Origin: Palsa-601 sp963801185
Lineage (GTDB): Bacteria; Actinomycetota; Acidimicrobiia; Acidimicrobiales; Bog-793
Direction of reading: 5' to 3'
DNA: 64,000 nucleotides
Assembly: GCA_963801185.1 (NCBI GenBank)
Contig: CAWDDW010000001.1
Location: 1-64,000 of the forward strand
This document shows positions 25,952-34,964 of the stretch, piece after piece. Position 1 is the first letter of the stretch. The number at the start of each line of letters is the position of its first letter. The notes below the pieces were generated by a model. That model saw nothing but the letters and a program-made list of their open reading frames with translations, ran no database searches and was not told the DNA's origin. Position numbers and translations under genes: made by a program.

Positions 25952-27334
25952 TCACCACCACCCGGCGGGATCCGTCCCGAGCGGCACCGAGACGCGGGCC
26001 CACGCCGGCGGGGTGACCGACATCTCAAGGGGTGGAGCCAGGTGGTGGAGCTGTCCGAAGGGCGTCGCTGAACTGAGCATCCAGGCGCTCGTGTTCGCGA
26101 CCCCGGTTGCTTCGGCACGATTGCGCCGGCCCATCTGTTCGATCCACATGCCGGTGCGGGCGAGCGAGACCCGGACGTGCCAGCTCCCGCCCTCGACCGC
26201 CCGGCGGGCCAGCGCGGCCATGACGCCTGCGGCGGCGAGGTAACCCGTCGTGTAGTCGCACGCCGCGGCGGGCACGAGCGCAGGGCCATCGGGCGATCCC
26301 TGAAGCTGCGCCATGCCGGTGACCGACTGGGCGAGCTGCTCCCAGCCGGGGCGGGTCTCGAACGGACCGGAGTGCCCGTAGCAGTTGATCGACACGTAGA
26401 CGAGGCCGGGACGGAGGGCCACCGCCTCCTCGGGACCGAAGCCCCGCCTCGCAAGGGCGCCGGAGCGGTAGCCGTTCACGAAGACGTCGGCACCGCCGAG
26501 AAGCTCACGCAGGCGGGCGGTCCCCTCGGGTTGGTCGAGGTCGCAGAAGGCCGAGTGCTTGCCGTGGCTCGTGTCCATCACGAACGGTTCGACGTTCGGC
26601 AAACCCGGCGAATTGACGAGCAGCACGTCCGCTCCGTGCTGGGCGAGCGACCGACCGCATGCGGGCCCGGCGAGGACCCTCGTGAGATCGAGGACTCGGA
26701 TCCCCTCGAGTGGCGTGGAGCCGGGAGGAGGGGTCTCAGGCGGCGCTTCTCCGACTCGTCGCAGCTCGACGACGGAGGTGGCAGCGAGCTCGACCCCCTG
26801 TCGGTGGGCGCGCCACTCTTCGCAGCTCCGAACGAGGGCGCCGCAAGTCCCCGCCTCCGCCAGTGTGTCCTCGAGCTCCTGAGCGTCCCAACTGCCGACT
26901 GCGGCGGTGATCGCGGAGAGATCGGCCTCGCAGCCGAGGACGGCTAGCGTCCGCTCGAGCAGGCTGGGGAAGCTGCCGTGGAGATGGATGAAGCGGCCAT
27001 CTCGACACCGGAAGAGACCGACCGCCACCGGCACCCGGCGCTCGACCCCTGGAGCGACCTGGGTGCCGTCGCTCTCGACACGGAGGTAGAGGAAGGAGAG
27101 AAGCGACGTCGCAGCCCGCTCCACGCTCGTCGTCACCCGCTGAGCGACGCCGGTGCGAACGGCGTGCACTGCCGCTGCTGCGACGCCGCCTGCGGCAATG
27201 GCGATCCCAGCAGCCTCACCGACGGCAAGCGGCGTGGCCAAGACGGGGTCCGACCCCTCGACGGCCCACTCGACCGCCGGGTCGATTTCGAGCCCGACCG
27301 ACCGAAGCAGCGCGGCCACGCCATCGCCCCTCAT
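25952..27334 (-). CDS. CaiB/BaiF family III CoA-transferase, rearranged domains
   Basis: Family III enzymes move CoA between carboxylic acids. The segment from about residue 207 is a typical CaiB N-terminal half: PLEGIRVLDLTRVLAGPACG, MDTSHGKHSAFCDLDQPEG, SINCYGHSGPF and ACDYTTGYLAAAG with the likely catalytic Asp. But the protein starts with a stretch (about 30-200) that resembles the middle and C-terminal half of the family (GVAQRVTTSVERAAT, then FRCRDGRFIHLHG). The order is therefore C-half then N-half. The substrate is unknown; no acyl-CoA enzymes flank it. Confidence 0.82.
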   Translation of the reverse strand: MRGDGVAALLRSVGLEIDPAVEWAVEGSDPVLATPLAVGEAAGIAIAAGGVAAAAVHAVRTGVAQRVTTSVERAATSLLSFLYLRVESDGTQVAPGVERRVPVAVGLFRCRDGRFIHLHGSFPSLLERTLAVLGCEADLSAITAAVGSWDAQELEDTLAEAGTCGALVRSCEEWRAHRQGVELAATSVVELRRVGEAPPETPPPGSTPLEGIRVLDLTRVLAGPACGRSLAQHGADVLLVNSPGLPNVEPFVMDTSHGKHSAFCDLDQPEGTARLRELLGGADVFVNGYRSGALARRGFGPEEAVALRPGLVYVSINCYGHSGPFETRPGWEQLAQSVTGMAQLQGSPDGPALVPAAACDYTTGYLAAAGVMAALARRAVEGGSWHVRVSLARTGMWIEQMGRRNRAEATGVANTSAWMLSSATPFGQLHHLAPPLEMSVTPPAWARVSVPLGTDPAGWW

Positions 27335-27426
27335 GGGCTCGCCGCCTCCTCGCTCTCGTTGCTCTCCTGATCACCGGACCGCCTCCCGGTTGCTCCGCAT
27401 CTTCGAACGGCCCGATCTGCAGCCAT

Positions 27427-27432
27427 TAGGCT
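27427..27432 (+). promoter_or_regulatory. -10 hexamer of the small exported-protein gene
   Basis: TAGGCT sits six bases before GTG 27439 with no Shine-Dalgarno, another leaderless-type promoter. The gene is divergent from the CoA-transferase gene. Confidence 0.45.
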
Positions 27433-27438
27433 GCCCCG

Positions 27439-27909
27439 GTGCCTGGAAACCCCTCTCGCCGCCGGCTCGCCCTCGCTGCTCTCGCCATTCCGATTCTCGC
27501 CATGATGGGACTGTTCGGCTGGGCCGGCGCCCAAGCCGCCGTCAGCCCTGTCTCGGTAGTGCACTCTTTCATCTCGGCGTTCGACCACGTCGACTGCCAA
27601 ACTATGTCGAGCGAGCTCTACGTGGCGCCCGGCGGGACGCCACCGACCTGCAAGCAGCTCGACGGCGGCGGGGGAACGAAGCTGTTGCACTGCAAGCTCG
27701 TCCAAACGTCGACGCCGACCGTGGCCGGGCAGACGGAAGAAAAGGTGCCGGCAGGCTACGAGGATCCCGGCTTCGTCAGGGCGTCATGCCTGGAGTCGGG
27801 CCCTGCCACGAAGGGGAAGGCAGAGCCCTTGGTACTGGACATCTTCGTCGCGACCGTGACGGCTACCGATCAGCAGCAGATCATCTCCCTGCAGGTCGCC
27901 GGCGCCTGA
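27439..27909 (+). CDS. small exported or membrane-anchored hypothetical protein
   Basis: 156 residues, unrecognised. Residues 8-35 form a signal peptide or anchor (RRLALAALAIPILAMMGLFGWAG). The outside part starts VSPVSVVHSFISAFDHVDC, reminiscent of NTF2-like cone folds found in small actinobacterial exported proteins, with four Cys. GTG start supported by the hexamer at 27427. It is convergent with the repeat-protein gene at 27961. Confidence 0.65.
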   Translation: MPGNPSRRRLALAALAIPILAMMGLFGWAGAQAAVSPVSVVHSFISAFDHVDCQTMSSELYVAPGGTPPTCKQLDGGGGTKLLHCKLVQTSTPTVAGQTEEKVPAGYEDPGFVRASCLESGPATKGKAEPLVLDIFVATVTATDQQQIISLQVAGA

Positions 27910-27960
27910 GGCGCTCCTGAGCAGCCTCCGGAGCAGCCTCAGGAACGGGCACCGCGGCGC

Positions 27961-28755
27961 TCAGCCGGTGCCGGCTGCCGAGACGACCGGTTGGACGCGC
28001 ACGCGGTCGGTCGCGTCGCCGAGCGCCACGGCGTCCCCGAACGCGTGGAGAGACCCGTCTGCGCCGGCCAGCAGGTAGCCCTTTCCGCTCGGTGTCGCCA
28101 CGATGCCGACGATCGGGCTCTTCGCCCCGGAGGCGCTCCCGAGATCCTCAGCCGTGCCGAAAGCTCGCACCTCGCCGTTGGCGGCGACGATCCAGTAGCC
28201 GTCGGCTGCATTGGCCGTAGCGATTCCGACGACTTTGGCCCCCAGCTCCTCGTCGCTCGGGCAGCCGTCGAAGTATGCGTCGCCGAAGTCGTAGACGTTG
28301 CCGTCCGCTGTCACGAAGAAGTAGCCGTCGCCGCTCGGAGTCGCCGAGAAACCCACCACGGGATGCTCGAGAGGGTAGCTGCGAGCAGAGCCGTAGTCCT
28401 CGGCGCTGCCGAAGCTGTAGATTGCGCCGTCACCTCCAGCCAGCCAGTAACCCTTCCGGTCGGGTGCCATTGCCATGGCGACGATCGGCCGGCCGAGCGG
28501 CGCGGAGTTCGCGGCCCCGAAGAACCGAGCGGTCCCAAAAGTCAGGACGGCGCCGTCTCCCGAGCAGAGCCAGTAGCCCCCTTTCGACGCCGCCACCGCG
28601 ACTATCGGCTGGCCGAGAAGGCTGGCGGAGGCGTCCCCGTGGAACTCACACGTGCCATAGGTGAACACCGTCCCGTCGCTGCAGGCGAGGAGGTATCCCT
28701 GTCCTGTCGCAACCGGAGATTCAGCAGAACCGGCGTCGGTCTTGGTCTTCGGCAT
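27961..28755 (-). CDS. GYW-type repeat protein, predicted beta-propeller
   Basis: The 264-residue product is built of six repeats of about 43-47 residues, each opening GYWL/GYLL plus a DG turn and containing AFG or SFG: GYLLACSDGTVFTYG, GYWLCSGDGAVLTFG, GYWLAGGDGAIYSFG, GYFFVTADGNVYDFG, GYWIVAANGEVRAFG and GYLLAGADGSLHAFG. Such repeats are common in secreted proteins of this kind of actinobacterium, but here no signal peptide precedes them. A TAGAAC hexamer lies six bases before the ATG. The ligand is unknown. Confidence 0.75.
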   Translation of the reverse strand: MPKTKTDAGSAESPVATGQGYLLACSDGTVFTYGTCEFHGDASASLLGQPIVAVAASKGGYWLCSGDGAVLTFGTARFFGAANSAPLGRPIVAMAMAPDRKGYWLAGGDGAIYSFGSAEDYGSARSYPLEHPVVGFSATPSGDGYFFVTADGNVYDFGDAYFDGCPSDEELGAKVVGIATANAADGYWIVAANGEVRAFGTAEDLGSASGAKSPIVGIVATPSGKGYLLAGADGSLHAFGDAVALGDATDRVRVQPVVSAAGTG

Positions 28756-28855
28756 GGTGCAGTTCTACTGGTCCCCCCGGGCCGGATCGCCCTCGTGAGC
28801 AAGTCGCCAGAGTGTAGATCGGCCGGCACGGCCACCGCACTATCCGGCCCCGGGC

Positions 28856-30457
28856 TCAGTCGTCGGTAGCGGCTTGCTCGAACTTCTCCCGCAGCAGCTC
28901 GCGCCGTTGTTGTAGCTCGCGGTGGGTGATCTCGCGTGTGTCGGCAGCGAGGCCCATCGAGGCTCGGACACCGTCGAGGTCGATCGGGGTGGCCCTGACG
29001 TCGACACCGACCTCGGCCGCGATCTGAGCGGCGTGATGCTCGGCGAAATAGGTCGCGATGACGGCGACCTCGCCGAGCAGGTCGATCTCTGGGGCCATCG
29101 TCGCGACCGCCCCGTCGAGGAAGAGCATGTCCTTCACGAACAGCATCAGTTCCTTCGGCATCTTGACGCCGTACGAGAGCAGCTGCCGGGTGAGGTCACG
29201 GATCTCGGCCGTGAGCTCTTCGGCCGAGAGCAGGGTGATGTCCTGGCTCGGGCGGTCCAGGTTGAGGTCGCGGATCACGTCCTCGGTCTTGGCATCGGCG
29301 GGAAGGGCGCCGAGCTCGCGCAGCGCCTCGATCTGGCTTGGGATGTCGTTGGTCGTCCCACCGACGAGGAGGCGGAGGAACGCCCGGCGCTGCGGTTCGT
29401 CCAGCCGCCCGGTGATTCCGTGGTCGAGCAGCGCCACCCGCCCGGTTGGCTGCACGAAGAGATTCCCGCCGTGGAGGTCGCCGTGGAACACCCCGTAGAG
29501 CAGAGCCCCCTCCAAGAACGCGATCACGAGACCGCGGAGCACTTCCTGGGTGGCGATCCCGGCGTCGCGCATGCCCGTGACGTCGTCCCAGCCGTACCCC
29601 GAGAGGCTCTCCATGACGAGCATCCGCCTCGTGACGAGAGTGGGGTGTGGGCGCGGGACGATGATCGACCGCTGGTTGGTCATCGCGAGCACGCGCCCGA
29701 CGTCGAGCATGCTGTCGGCCTCGAGGCGGAAGTCAAGCTCCTCGACGATGGTCTCGGCGAACAGCTCGATCAGCGCCGGCGGGTTGGCGAGGGCCGACAC
29801 CGGGATGCGCCCGACGAGGAAGGGTGCGATGAAGCTCATGACGGCCAGGTCGTGGCGCACGAGGGAGGCGACGTTTATGCGCTGCACCTTCACGACGACC
29901 TCTTCGCCCGTCTTGAGCACCGCACGGTGCACCTGTGCGATCGAGGCCGCCGCGATGGGGACCGGATCGAAGCTGGCGAAGGTGTCCTCGAGGGGTCCGG
30001 CGAGCTCTGCTTCGATCGTCGCCTTCACCACCTTGAACGACTCCGCCGGCACCCGGTCCCGCAGGAGCTTGAACTGGGACACCACCTCCTCGGGGAAGAT
30101 CCCGTCACCCGACGAGAGGATCTGGCCGAGCTTGATGTACGTCGGGCCGAGGTGCTGGAAGCTCACTCGGAGGCGGCTCGACAGCGCCCGGCGGGAGTGC
30201 TCGGTTCCCTTTCGGCGGTCGAGGAGGTACCAGAGCCCGAATGTGCCACCGAGCACGCGGGCCACGCGGGCGATCCGCCGCGTGGGCGGCAGCCTGCGAC
30301 GGCGCACGAGGCGAGGCAGCTCGGCTCTCGTCCGTGCCCGGAGCGCGGCCACGTTCCGGCGCCAGGGAAGGTGCTCGGGATCGATGACGAAGGGCGCCGA
30401 CTCGCTGAAGGAGTACTCCGCGAGGTCAGCAGGCGAGTCAGGCACGAACTCAGTCAA
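28856..30457 (-). CDS. ABC1/UbiB family atypical kinase
   Basis: A 533-residue member of the UbiB/AarF/ADCK family, linked to quinone synthesis and membrane lipid homeostasis. Visible motifs: LGPTYIKLGQILSSG (the KxGQ element), VVVKVQRINV (ATP-binding Lys), VFHGDLHGGNLF (catalytic loop) and VALLDHGITG (the DFG-equivalent). The C-terminus lacks the two clear trans-membrane helices of many relatives. The start codon is probably TTG. It lies 24 bases downstream of fabF and may be read from the same transcript. Confidence 0.88.
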   Translation of the reverse strand: MTEFVPDSPADLAEYSFSESAPFVIDPEHLPWRRNVAALRARTRAELPRLVRRRRLPPTRRIARVARVLGGTFGLWYLLDRRKGTEHSRRALSSRLRVSFQHLGPTYIKLGQILSSGDGIFPEEVVSQFKLLRDRVPAESFKVVKATIEAELAGPLEDTFASFDPVPIAAASIAQVHRAVLKTGEEVVVKVQRINVASLVRHDLAVMSFIAPFLVGRIPVSALANPPALIELFAETIVEELDFRLEADSMLDVGRVLAMTNQRSIIVPRPHPTLVTRRMLVMESLSGYGWDDVTGMRDAGIATQEVLRGLVIAFLEGALLYGVFHGDLHGGNLFVQPTGRVALLDHGITGRLDEPQRRAFLRLLVGGTTNDIPSQIEALRELGALPADAKTEDVIRDLNLDRPSQDITLLSAEELTAEIRDLTRQLLSYGVKMPKELMLFVKDMLFLDGAVATMAPEIDLLGEVAVIATYFAEHHAAQIAAEVGVDVRATPIDLDGVRASMGLAADTREITHRELQQRRELLREKFEQAATDD

Positions 30458-30480
30458 GCGTGCAACGGGCGAGCGCCAGG

Positions 30481-31668
30481 TCAGCCGTTGAACGTCGAGA
30501 GGACGATCGTCCCGTTGTGTCCGCCAAAACCGAAGCTGTTCGACAGCACCGCACCGTCCTCGAACGGACGCGGGCCACCGGTCACCACGTCGAGGTGGAT
30601 CTCCGGGTCCAGCTCCTCGAGGCCGACCGTCGGGGGAATCTGACGCCGGGCGATCGTCAGCGAGGACGCCACCGCCTCGATGGCTCCGGCGGCGCCGAGG
30701 GAGTGGCCGGTGACGCCCTTCAAACTGGTCACCGGCGGCGTCACCGCTCCGAAGAGCTTCGATAGAGCCTCGGCCTCGGCGAGGTCGTTGAGGGGAGTCG
30801 AGGTTCCGTGCGCGTTGACGTGGGTGATGTCACCCGGGGAGACGCCTGCGTCGTCGAGAGCGAGCTCCATGCAGGCGAGCGCTCCCGCGCCACCGGGCAG
30901 CGGGGCTGTTATGTGGTGGGCGTCCGCGCTCGAGGCGGCGCCGATCACCTCGGCGTAGATGCGGGCTCCGCGAGCTTGTGCGCGCCCGAGTTCCTCGAGC
31001 ACGAGGGCACCACCCCCCTCGCCCATGACGAACCCGTCGCGCCGGCGGTCGAACGGCCGCGACTCGCCTGAGCTCGAGAGCGCGGTCATGTTCGCGAAGG
31101 CGGCCATCGCGACTGGTGTCATCGCCGCCTCGGCCCCCCCGGTCATGACGACGTCACAGCGGCCCCAGGCAACGAGGCGGTAGGCGGCGCCGATGGACTG
31201 CGTGCCGGCGGCGCAGGCGGTCACCACCGTCTCACACGGGCCGCGCCAACCGAGCCGCATCGATATGGCGGCCGCGCCGGCGTTCGCCATCAGCATGGGG
31301 ACGAGGAACGGAGAGACGCGCCGCGGCCCCTTCTCGATGTGCACCTGGATCTGCGTCTCGAGCGTCTGGAGGCCGCCCACTCCCGTGCCGAAGATCACCC
31401 CGGCGCGAGCAGGATCAGGATTCACGTCGCCGGCGTCGTCGAGGGCCATTTGGGCAGCCGCTACGGAGAATTGCTGGAAGCGGTCGGCCCGGCGTGCCTG
31501 TTTCACGTCGAGCCAGGGAGTCGGGTCGAAGTCCCGCACCCGTCGGTCACCTTCGGGCGCCGGGCCGTTCAGGCCGTCGAAGAACTTGTCGAGGCTCATC
31601 CCGGCGCACGACACGATCCCGAGACCCGTGACTACGACGCGCCGGCGGCCCCGGCGCTCGAGCTCCAT
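30481..31668 (-). CDS. fabF: 3-oxoacyl-ACP synthase II
   Basis: Condensing enzyme that elongates fatty acids on ACP. The Cys-His-His triad is visible: Cys152 in TACAAGTQS, His287 in NAHGTSTPLND and His322 in GVTGHSLGAAG. 395 residues, slightly shorter than usual. The start overlaps the acpP stop by one base. Last gene of the fabD-fabH-fabG-acpP-fabF set. Confidence 0.95.
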   Translation of the reverse strand: MELERRGRRRVVVTGLGIVSCAGMSLDKFFDGLNGPAPEGDRRVRDFDPTPWLDVKQARRADRFQQFSVAAAQMALDDAGDVNPDPARAGVIFGTGVGGLQTLETQIQVHIEKGPRRVSPFLVPMLMANAGAAAISMRLGWRGPCETVVTACAAGTQSIGAAYRLVAWGRCDVVMTGGAEAAMTPVAMAAFANMTALSSSGESRPFDRRRDGFVMGEGGGALVLEELGRAQARGARIYAEVIGAASSADAHHITAPLPGGAGALACMELALDDAGVSPGDITHVNAHGTSTPLNDLAEAEALSKLFGAVTPPVTSLKGVTGHSLGAAGAIEAVASSLTIARRQIPPTVGLEELDPEIHLDVVTGGPRPFEDGAVLSNSFGFGGHNGTIVLSTFNG

Positions 31669-31907
31669 CAGATCTTCGAGGTGACGAGCTCGAAGGCCTG
31701 GCCTATGGTCTCCACGCCGTCGAGCTCCGACTCTTCAACCGTGATGTCGAACGCTTCCTCCAGCGCCATCACGAGCTCGACCACTTCGAGGCTGTCCGCC
31801 TCGAGGTCGTCGGAGAAGCGCGCATCGGGCGTGATCTTCTCTGCCGGCACCTGGAGCACCTCCACGGCACAGCTCTTGAACTTCTCGAACGCGGCTTCGT
31901 TCTCCAC
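31668..31907 (-). CDS. acpP: acyl carrier protein
   Basis: Carries growing acyl chains on a phosphopantetheine arm. DDLEADSLEVVELVMALEE contains the modified Ser in ADSLEVVEL. I choose GTG 31907, which follows AAAGGTGA at seven bases and gives MENEAAFEKF, the usual ACP beginning; an in-frame ATG at 31937 would add ten residues. About 79 residues. Sits between fabG and fabF. Confidence 0.92.
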   Translation of the reverse strand: MENEAAFEKFKSCAVEVLQVPAEKITPDARFSDDLEADSLEVVELVMALEEAFDITVEESELDGVETIGQAFELVTSKI

Positions 31908-31985
31908 GCTGCGGTCACCTTTCATGTTTATGGTCATGGTCGCGGCCGACGCTCGCTGCGCCGGACGGGGGCCCCGATAGATCTC

Positions 31986-32720
31986 TCAGTGTCCCATCCC
32001 GAGGCCGCCGTCGACGGGAATGACGGCTCCGGTCACGTAAGCGGATGCGTCGGCGGCAAGCCAGGCTACGGCGTTTGCCACCTCCTCGGGTTCAGCTGCT
32101 CGCCCGAGCGGCACCATCGAGGTCAAAGCGGCGATGCGCTCTTCGCCGAGGCCGGCGATCATGTCGGTTGCCACCACGCCCGGGGCCACGATGTTCACGG
32201 TGACGTTGCGCCCCGCCAGCTCGCGGGCAAGTGATCTTCCGAAGCCAATGAGCGCCGCCTTCGACGCGGCGTAGTTGGTCTGGCCGGCTGAGCCGAGGTA
32301 AGCGACGACCGAGGACACGAGGACTATCCGACCGTATCGTGCCCTCACCATGCGAGCCGATGCTCGTTTGGACGCCCGGAACACGGCCGTGAGGTTGGTA
32401 CCGAGCACGTTCTCCCACTTCTCGTCGGTCATCCGCAGGAGCAGCGTGTCGTCGGTGATCCCGGCGCAGCAGACGAGGACCTCGACGTTGCCGAGAGTCG
32501 CCTCGACCTGTCCGAAGGCGCGCTCGATGTCGTCGGCAGAGGTGACGTCGCAGCGGACCGCAAGCAGTGGCAGGGAGCCCTCGGGCCCCTCGAGCGGCTC
32601 CGGCGGTGCGCTGCGCCAGGTGACGGCGACCTGGTACCCGTCGGCCTGAAGCCGCCGGGCGCACGCGAGGCCGATGCCCTTCGAGCCGCCGGTGACGAGG
32701 GCGACCCGCCCGTCGCTCAC
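31986..32720 (-). CDS. fabG: 3-oxoacyl-ACP reductase
   Basis: NADPH-dependent short-chain reductase of fatty-acid elongation. ALVTGGSKGIGLA binds NADPH; the catalytic set is Ser in VLVSSVVAY, Tyr and Lys in TNYAASKAAL, and Asn in LGTNLTAVF. PVDGGLGMGH is a typical C-terminus. GTG 32720 overlaps the fabH stop (GTGA); GTG 32729 is an alternative. Confidence 0.93.
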   Translation of the reverse strand: MSDGRVALVTGGSKGIGLACARRLQADGYQVAVTWRSAPPEPLEGPEGSLPLLAVRCDVTSADDIERAFGQVEATLGNVEVLVCCAGITDDTLLLRMTDEKWENVLGTNLTAVFRASKRASARMVRARYGRIVLVSSVVAYLGSAGQTNYAASKAALIGFGRSLARELAGRNVTVNIVAPGVVATDMIAGLGEERIAALTSMVPLGRAAEPEEVANAVAWLAADASAYVTGAVIPVDGGLGMGH

Positions 32721-33652
32721 AGGCCCCACCTGATGACGGCGCTCGCCCAGGTCATGCCGGCACCGAAGCCCGAAAGGAGCACCAGGTCGCCGTCGGACAG
32801 CCTGCCTTCGTCTGCTGCTGCCGCGAGAGCGAGGGGGATGGAGGCAGACGAGGTGTTGCCGGTGGTGTCGAGGACGATCGCAGATCGATCCGCTGGTATT
32901 CCGACGCGCTGCAGCATCGCGTCGATGATGCGCTGGTTCGCCTGGTGCGGGACGAACAGGGCGATCTCGTCGGGGGCCACGCCGGCCTGCTTGAGCACCG
33001 AGACGGCAGAGTCGACCGTGGCCCGGACCGCGCGGCGGAAGACCTCGCGGCCCTCCATCTTCAAGAACCCGCCGTGGTCGCAGTAGAGGATGGACAAGAG
33101 CGAGCCGTCGAGCCCGAGGTCACTCGCGAGGATGAACGGCTCGGCGTCGTCGCGGTACTCGATGACGACAGCACCGGCGCCGTCCGCGAAGAGGACCGCC
33201 GTCGAGCGATCTTCCATGTCCGTGATGACCGAGAGCGTGTCCGCACCGATGACGAGAGCCCGATCGAAGCCGATCCTCGCACCGAGCATCGCGTCGGCCG
33301 TCACGGCTGCGTACACGTAGCCGGCGCACGCCGCGTTGAGGTCGAAGGCGGCGCCAGAGCAGCCGAGCTGGGCGTGGACGGTCGACGACGTCGCCGGCAC
33401 CGTCTTGTCCGGCGTCGTGGTGGCGAGCAACAACAGGTCGATGTCGCCCGGCGACAGGCCCGCCTTCGTGATCGCGGCCGCTCCCGCCTCGATGGCGAGG
33501 CTCGAGGTCGTCCCTCCGAAGCGGCGCTCCCTGATGCCCGTGCGCTCCACGATCCAGGCGTCGGTCGTGTCCAGGCGAGCCTCGAACTCGGCGTTGGTGA
33601 CGACCTTCTCCGGGAGCGCGGTGCCCCAGCCTGTGATGACCGATCCGCTCAC
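32717..33652 (-). CDS. fabH: 3-oxoacyl-ACP synthase III
   Basis: Starts fatty-acid chains from acyl-CoA and malonyl-ACP. Catalytic Cys109 (NAACAGYVYA), His236 (FVPHQANQRI) and Asn266 (TTGNTSSASIP) are in place. 311 residues from GTG 33652, which overlaps the fabD stop (GTGA). An upstream in-frame start at 33682 lies inside fabD and is less likely. Confidence 0.95.
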   Translation of the reverse strand: MSGSVITGWGTALPEKVVTNAEFEARLDTTDAWIVERTGIRERRFGGTTSSLAIEAGAAAITKAGLSPGDIDLLLLATTTPDKTVPATSSTVHAQLGCSGAAFDLNAACAGYVYAAVTADAMLGARIGFDRALVIGADTLSVITDMEDRSTAVLFADGAGAVVIEYRDDAEPFILASDLGLDGSLLSILYCDHGGFLKMEGREVFRRAVRATVDSAVSVLKQAGVAPDEIALFVPHQANQRIIDAMLQRVGIPADRSAIVLDTTGNTSSASIPLALAAAADEGRLSDGDLVLLSGFGAGMTWASAVIRWGL

Positions 33653-34884
33653 TTTGACCCCTCTTCTGTCGCACGCAGCCATGCAACCGGTTGCCCCGAC
33701 GTCACCCGTTCGCCCGGCAGGACGAGTATTCCCTCGACCGATCCTGCGAAGGCCGAGCGGATCTCGGTCGTGCCGACGAGGCCGACCATGTCGCCCACGG
33801 CGATGGTGACCGAGGCGCGGACGCCGCCACGGCCCGGTGTCAAGGCTTCGAGCCCGTCAGCGGGCTCGAAGAGGCCGGCGGACGGCGACAGGACCAGCCG
33901 CTCGTCCATGTGGAACCGCTCGCCCGCTCGCTGGTCGGGGACGGCCTCGCTGACCGAGTTCTGGCCGGCCAGGACTTCGACGAGGCGCTGGAGGTCGTCT
34001 GGAGTCGAGACCGACACAGCGATCGTCTCGGCAGTCGGGAGCTGCCGGCGGGCGAGGCCCGTGAGCACGCCGCCCGGGCCGAGCTCGACGAAGGTCTGTG
34101 TCCCCTCTGTGAGAAGCGCCTCGATCGTCTGTCGCCACCTGACAGGGCTGCACAGCTGAGCCGAGAGGAGGCCGGGCCAGTCCGCCGCGCCTCGGTGCGG
34201 CCGGGCGTCCACGTTCGCGACGAGCACCGGCTCGGGATCGCGAAACGTGACGCTGGCAAGAGCCTTCCGGACGCGGTCGCGGGCGGGGGCCATCAACGGT
34301 GTGTGAAAGGCGCCGCCGACTGGGATCGGCAGGACCCTCTTCGCCCCGATCTCCTTCGCGAGCCTGCCCGCCTCCGTCACCGCCTCCGCCGAGCCGGCGA
34401 TGACGACCTGCCCCGGCCCGTTGTAGTTGGCGATCCACGCATCGCCCTCGGCACGGAGGCAGGCCGCCTCGACGCCGTCGTCATCGAGCCCGAGCACGGC
34501 TGCCATCGTGCCCGGGGACTCCTCTGCCGCCTGTTGCATGGCGGCACCCCGCTCGGCGACGAGATGCAGTCCCGACTCGAGGTCGACGGCACCCGACGCC
34601 ACGAGGGCGGAGTACTCGCCCAGGCTGTGCCCTGCGCATACACCTGGCTCGAGTCCCCTCCGCTCGGCGGCGTCGAGGACGACCAGGCTCATCACGAAAG
34701 TTGCGAGCTGTGCGTTGTCGGTCCTCGTCAATGCCTGATGGTCGGCTTCGAGAACGAGCCTGGCGACGTCCCGACCGGTTATCTGGGAGGCGTCCTCGAC
34801 GAGCTCGAACGAAGGGTGATCCCTCCAGGGCGCGCCCATGCCTGGGCGTTGTGAGCCCTGCCCGGGAAACGTGAACGCGAGCAC
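33649..34884 (-). CDS. fabD: malonyl-CoA:ACP transacylase with C-terminal BCCP-like domain
   Basis: Moves malonyl groups from CoA to ACP. The transacylase part (1 to about 300) has FPGQGSQRPGMG, Ser87 in AGHSLGEYSAL and His195 in AFHTPLM. A further 85 residues resemble a biotinyl/lipoyl domain: LSPSAGLFEP, IAVGDMVG, then TEIRSAFAGSVEGILVLPG and VTSGQPVAWL. The EAMKM hairpin that carries the biotinylated Lys in acetyl-CoA carboxylase is missing, so the domain cannot be biotinylated. It is the first gene of the fab operon. Confidence 0.9.
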   Translation of the reverse strand: MLAFTFPGQGSQRPGMGAPWRDHPSFELVEDASQITGRDVARLVLEADHQALTRTDNAQLATFVMSLVVLDAAERRGLEPGVCAGHSLGEYSALVASGAVDLESGLHLVAERGAAMQQAAEESPGTMAAVLGLDDDGVEAACLRAEGDAWIANYNGPGQVVIAGSAEAVTEAGRLAKEIGAKRVLPIPVGGAFHTPLMAPARDRVRKALASVTFRDPEPVLVANVDARPHRGAADWPGLLSAQLCSPVRWRQTIEALLTEGTQTFVELGPGGVLTGLARRQLPTAETIAVSVSTPDDLQRLVEVLAGQNSVSEAVPDQRAGERFHMDERLVLSPSAGLFEPADGLEALTPGRGGVRASVTIAVGDMVGLVGTTEIRSAFAGSVEGILVLPGERVTSGQPVAWLRATEEGSK

Positions 34885-34964
34885 CAGTTCCTCCCTATCC
34901 CGCCTCCGCCCCCTTCAGCGCGGAGGAAGGCGTCCTCTTGCAGTCTGACCCGCCCGGCTCTCGA

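Noticed and set aside
28922..30643. 573-codon plus-strand frame
   Set aside because: Antisense to the ABC1/UbiB kinase gene, whose motifs are unmistakable; the product is a His/Glu/Arg-rich artefact.
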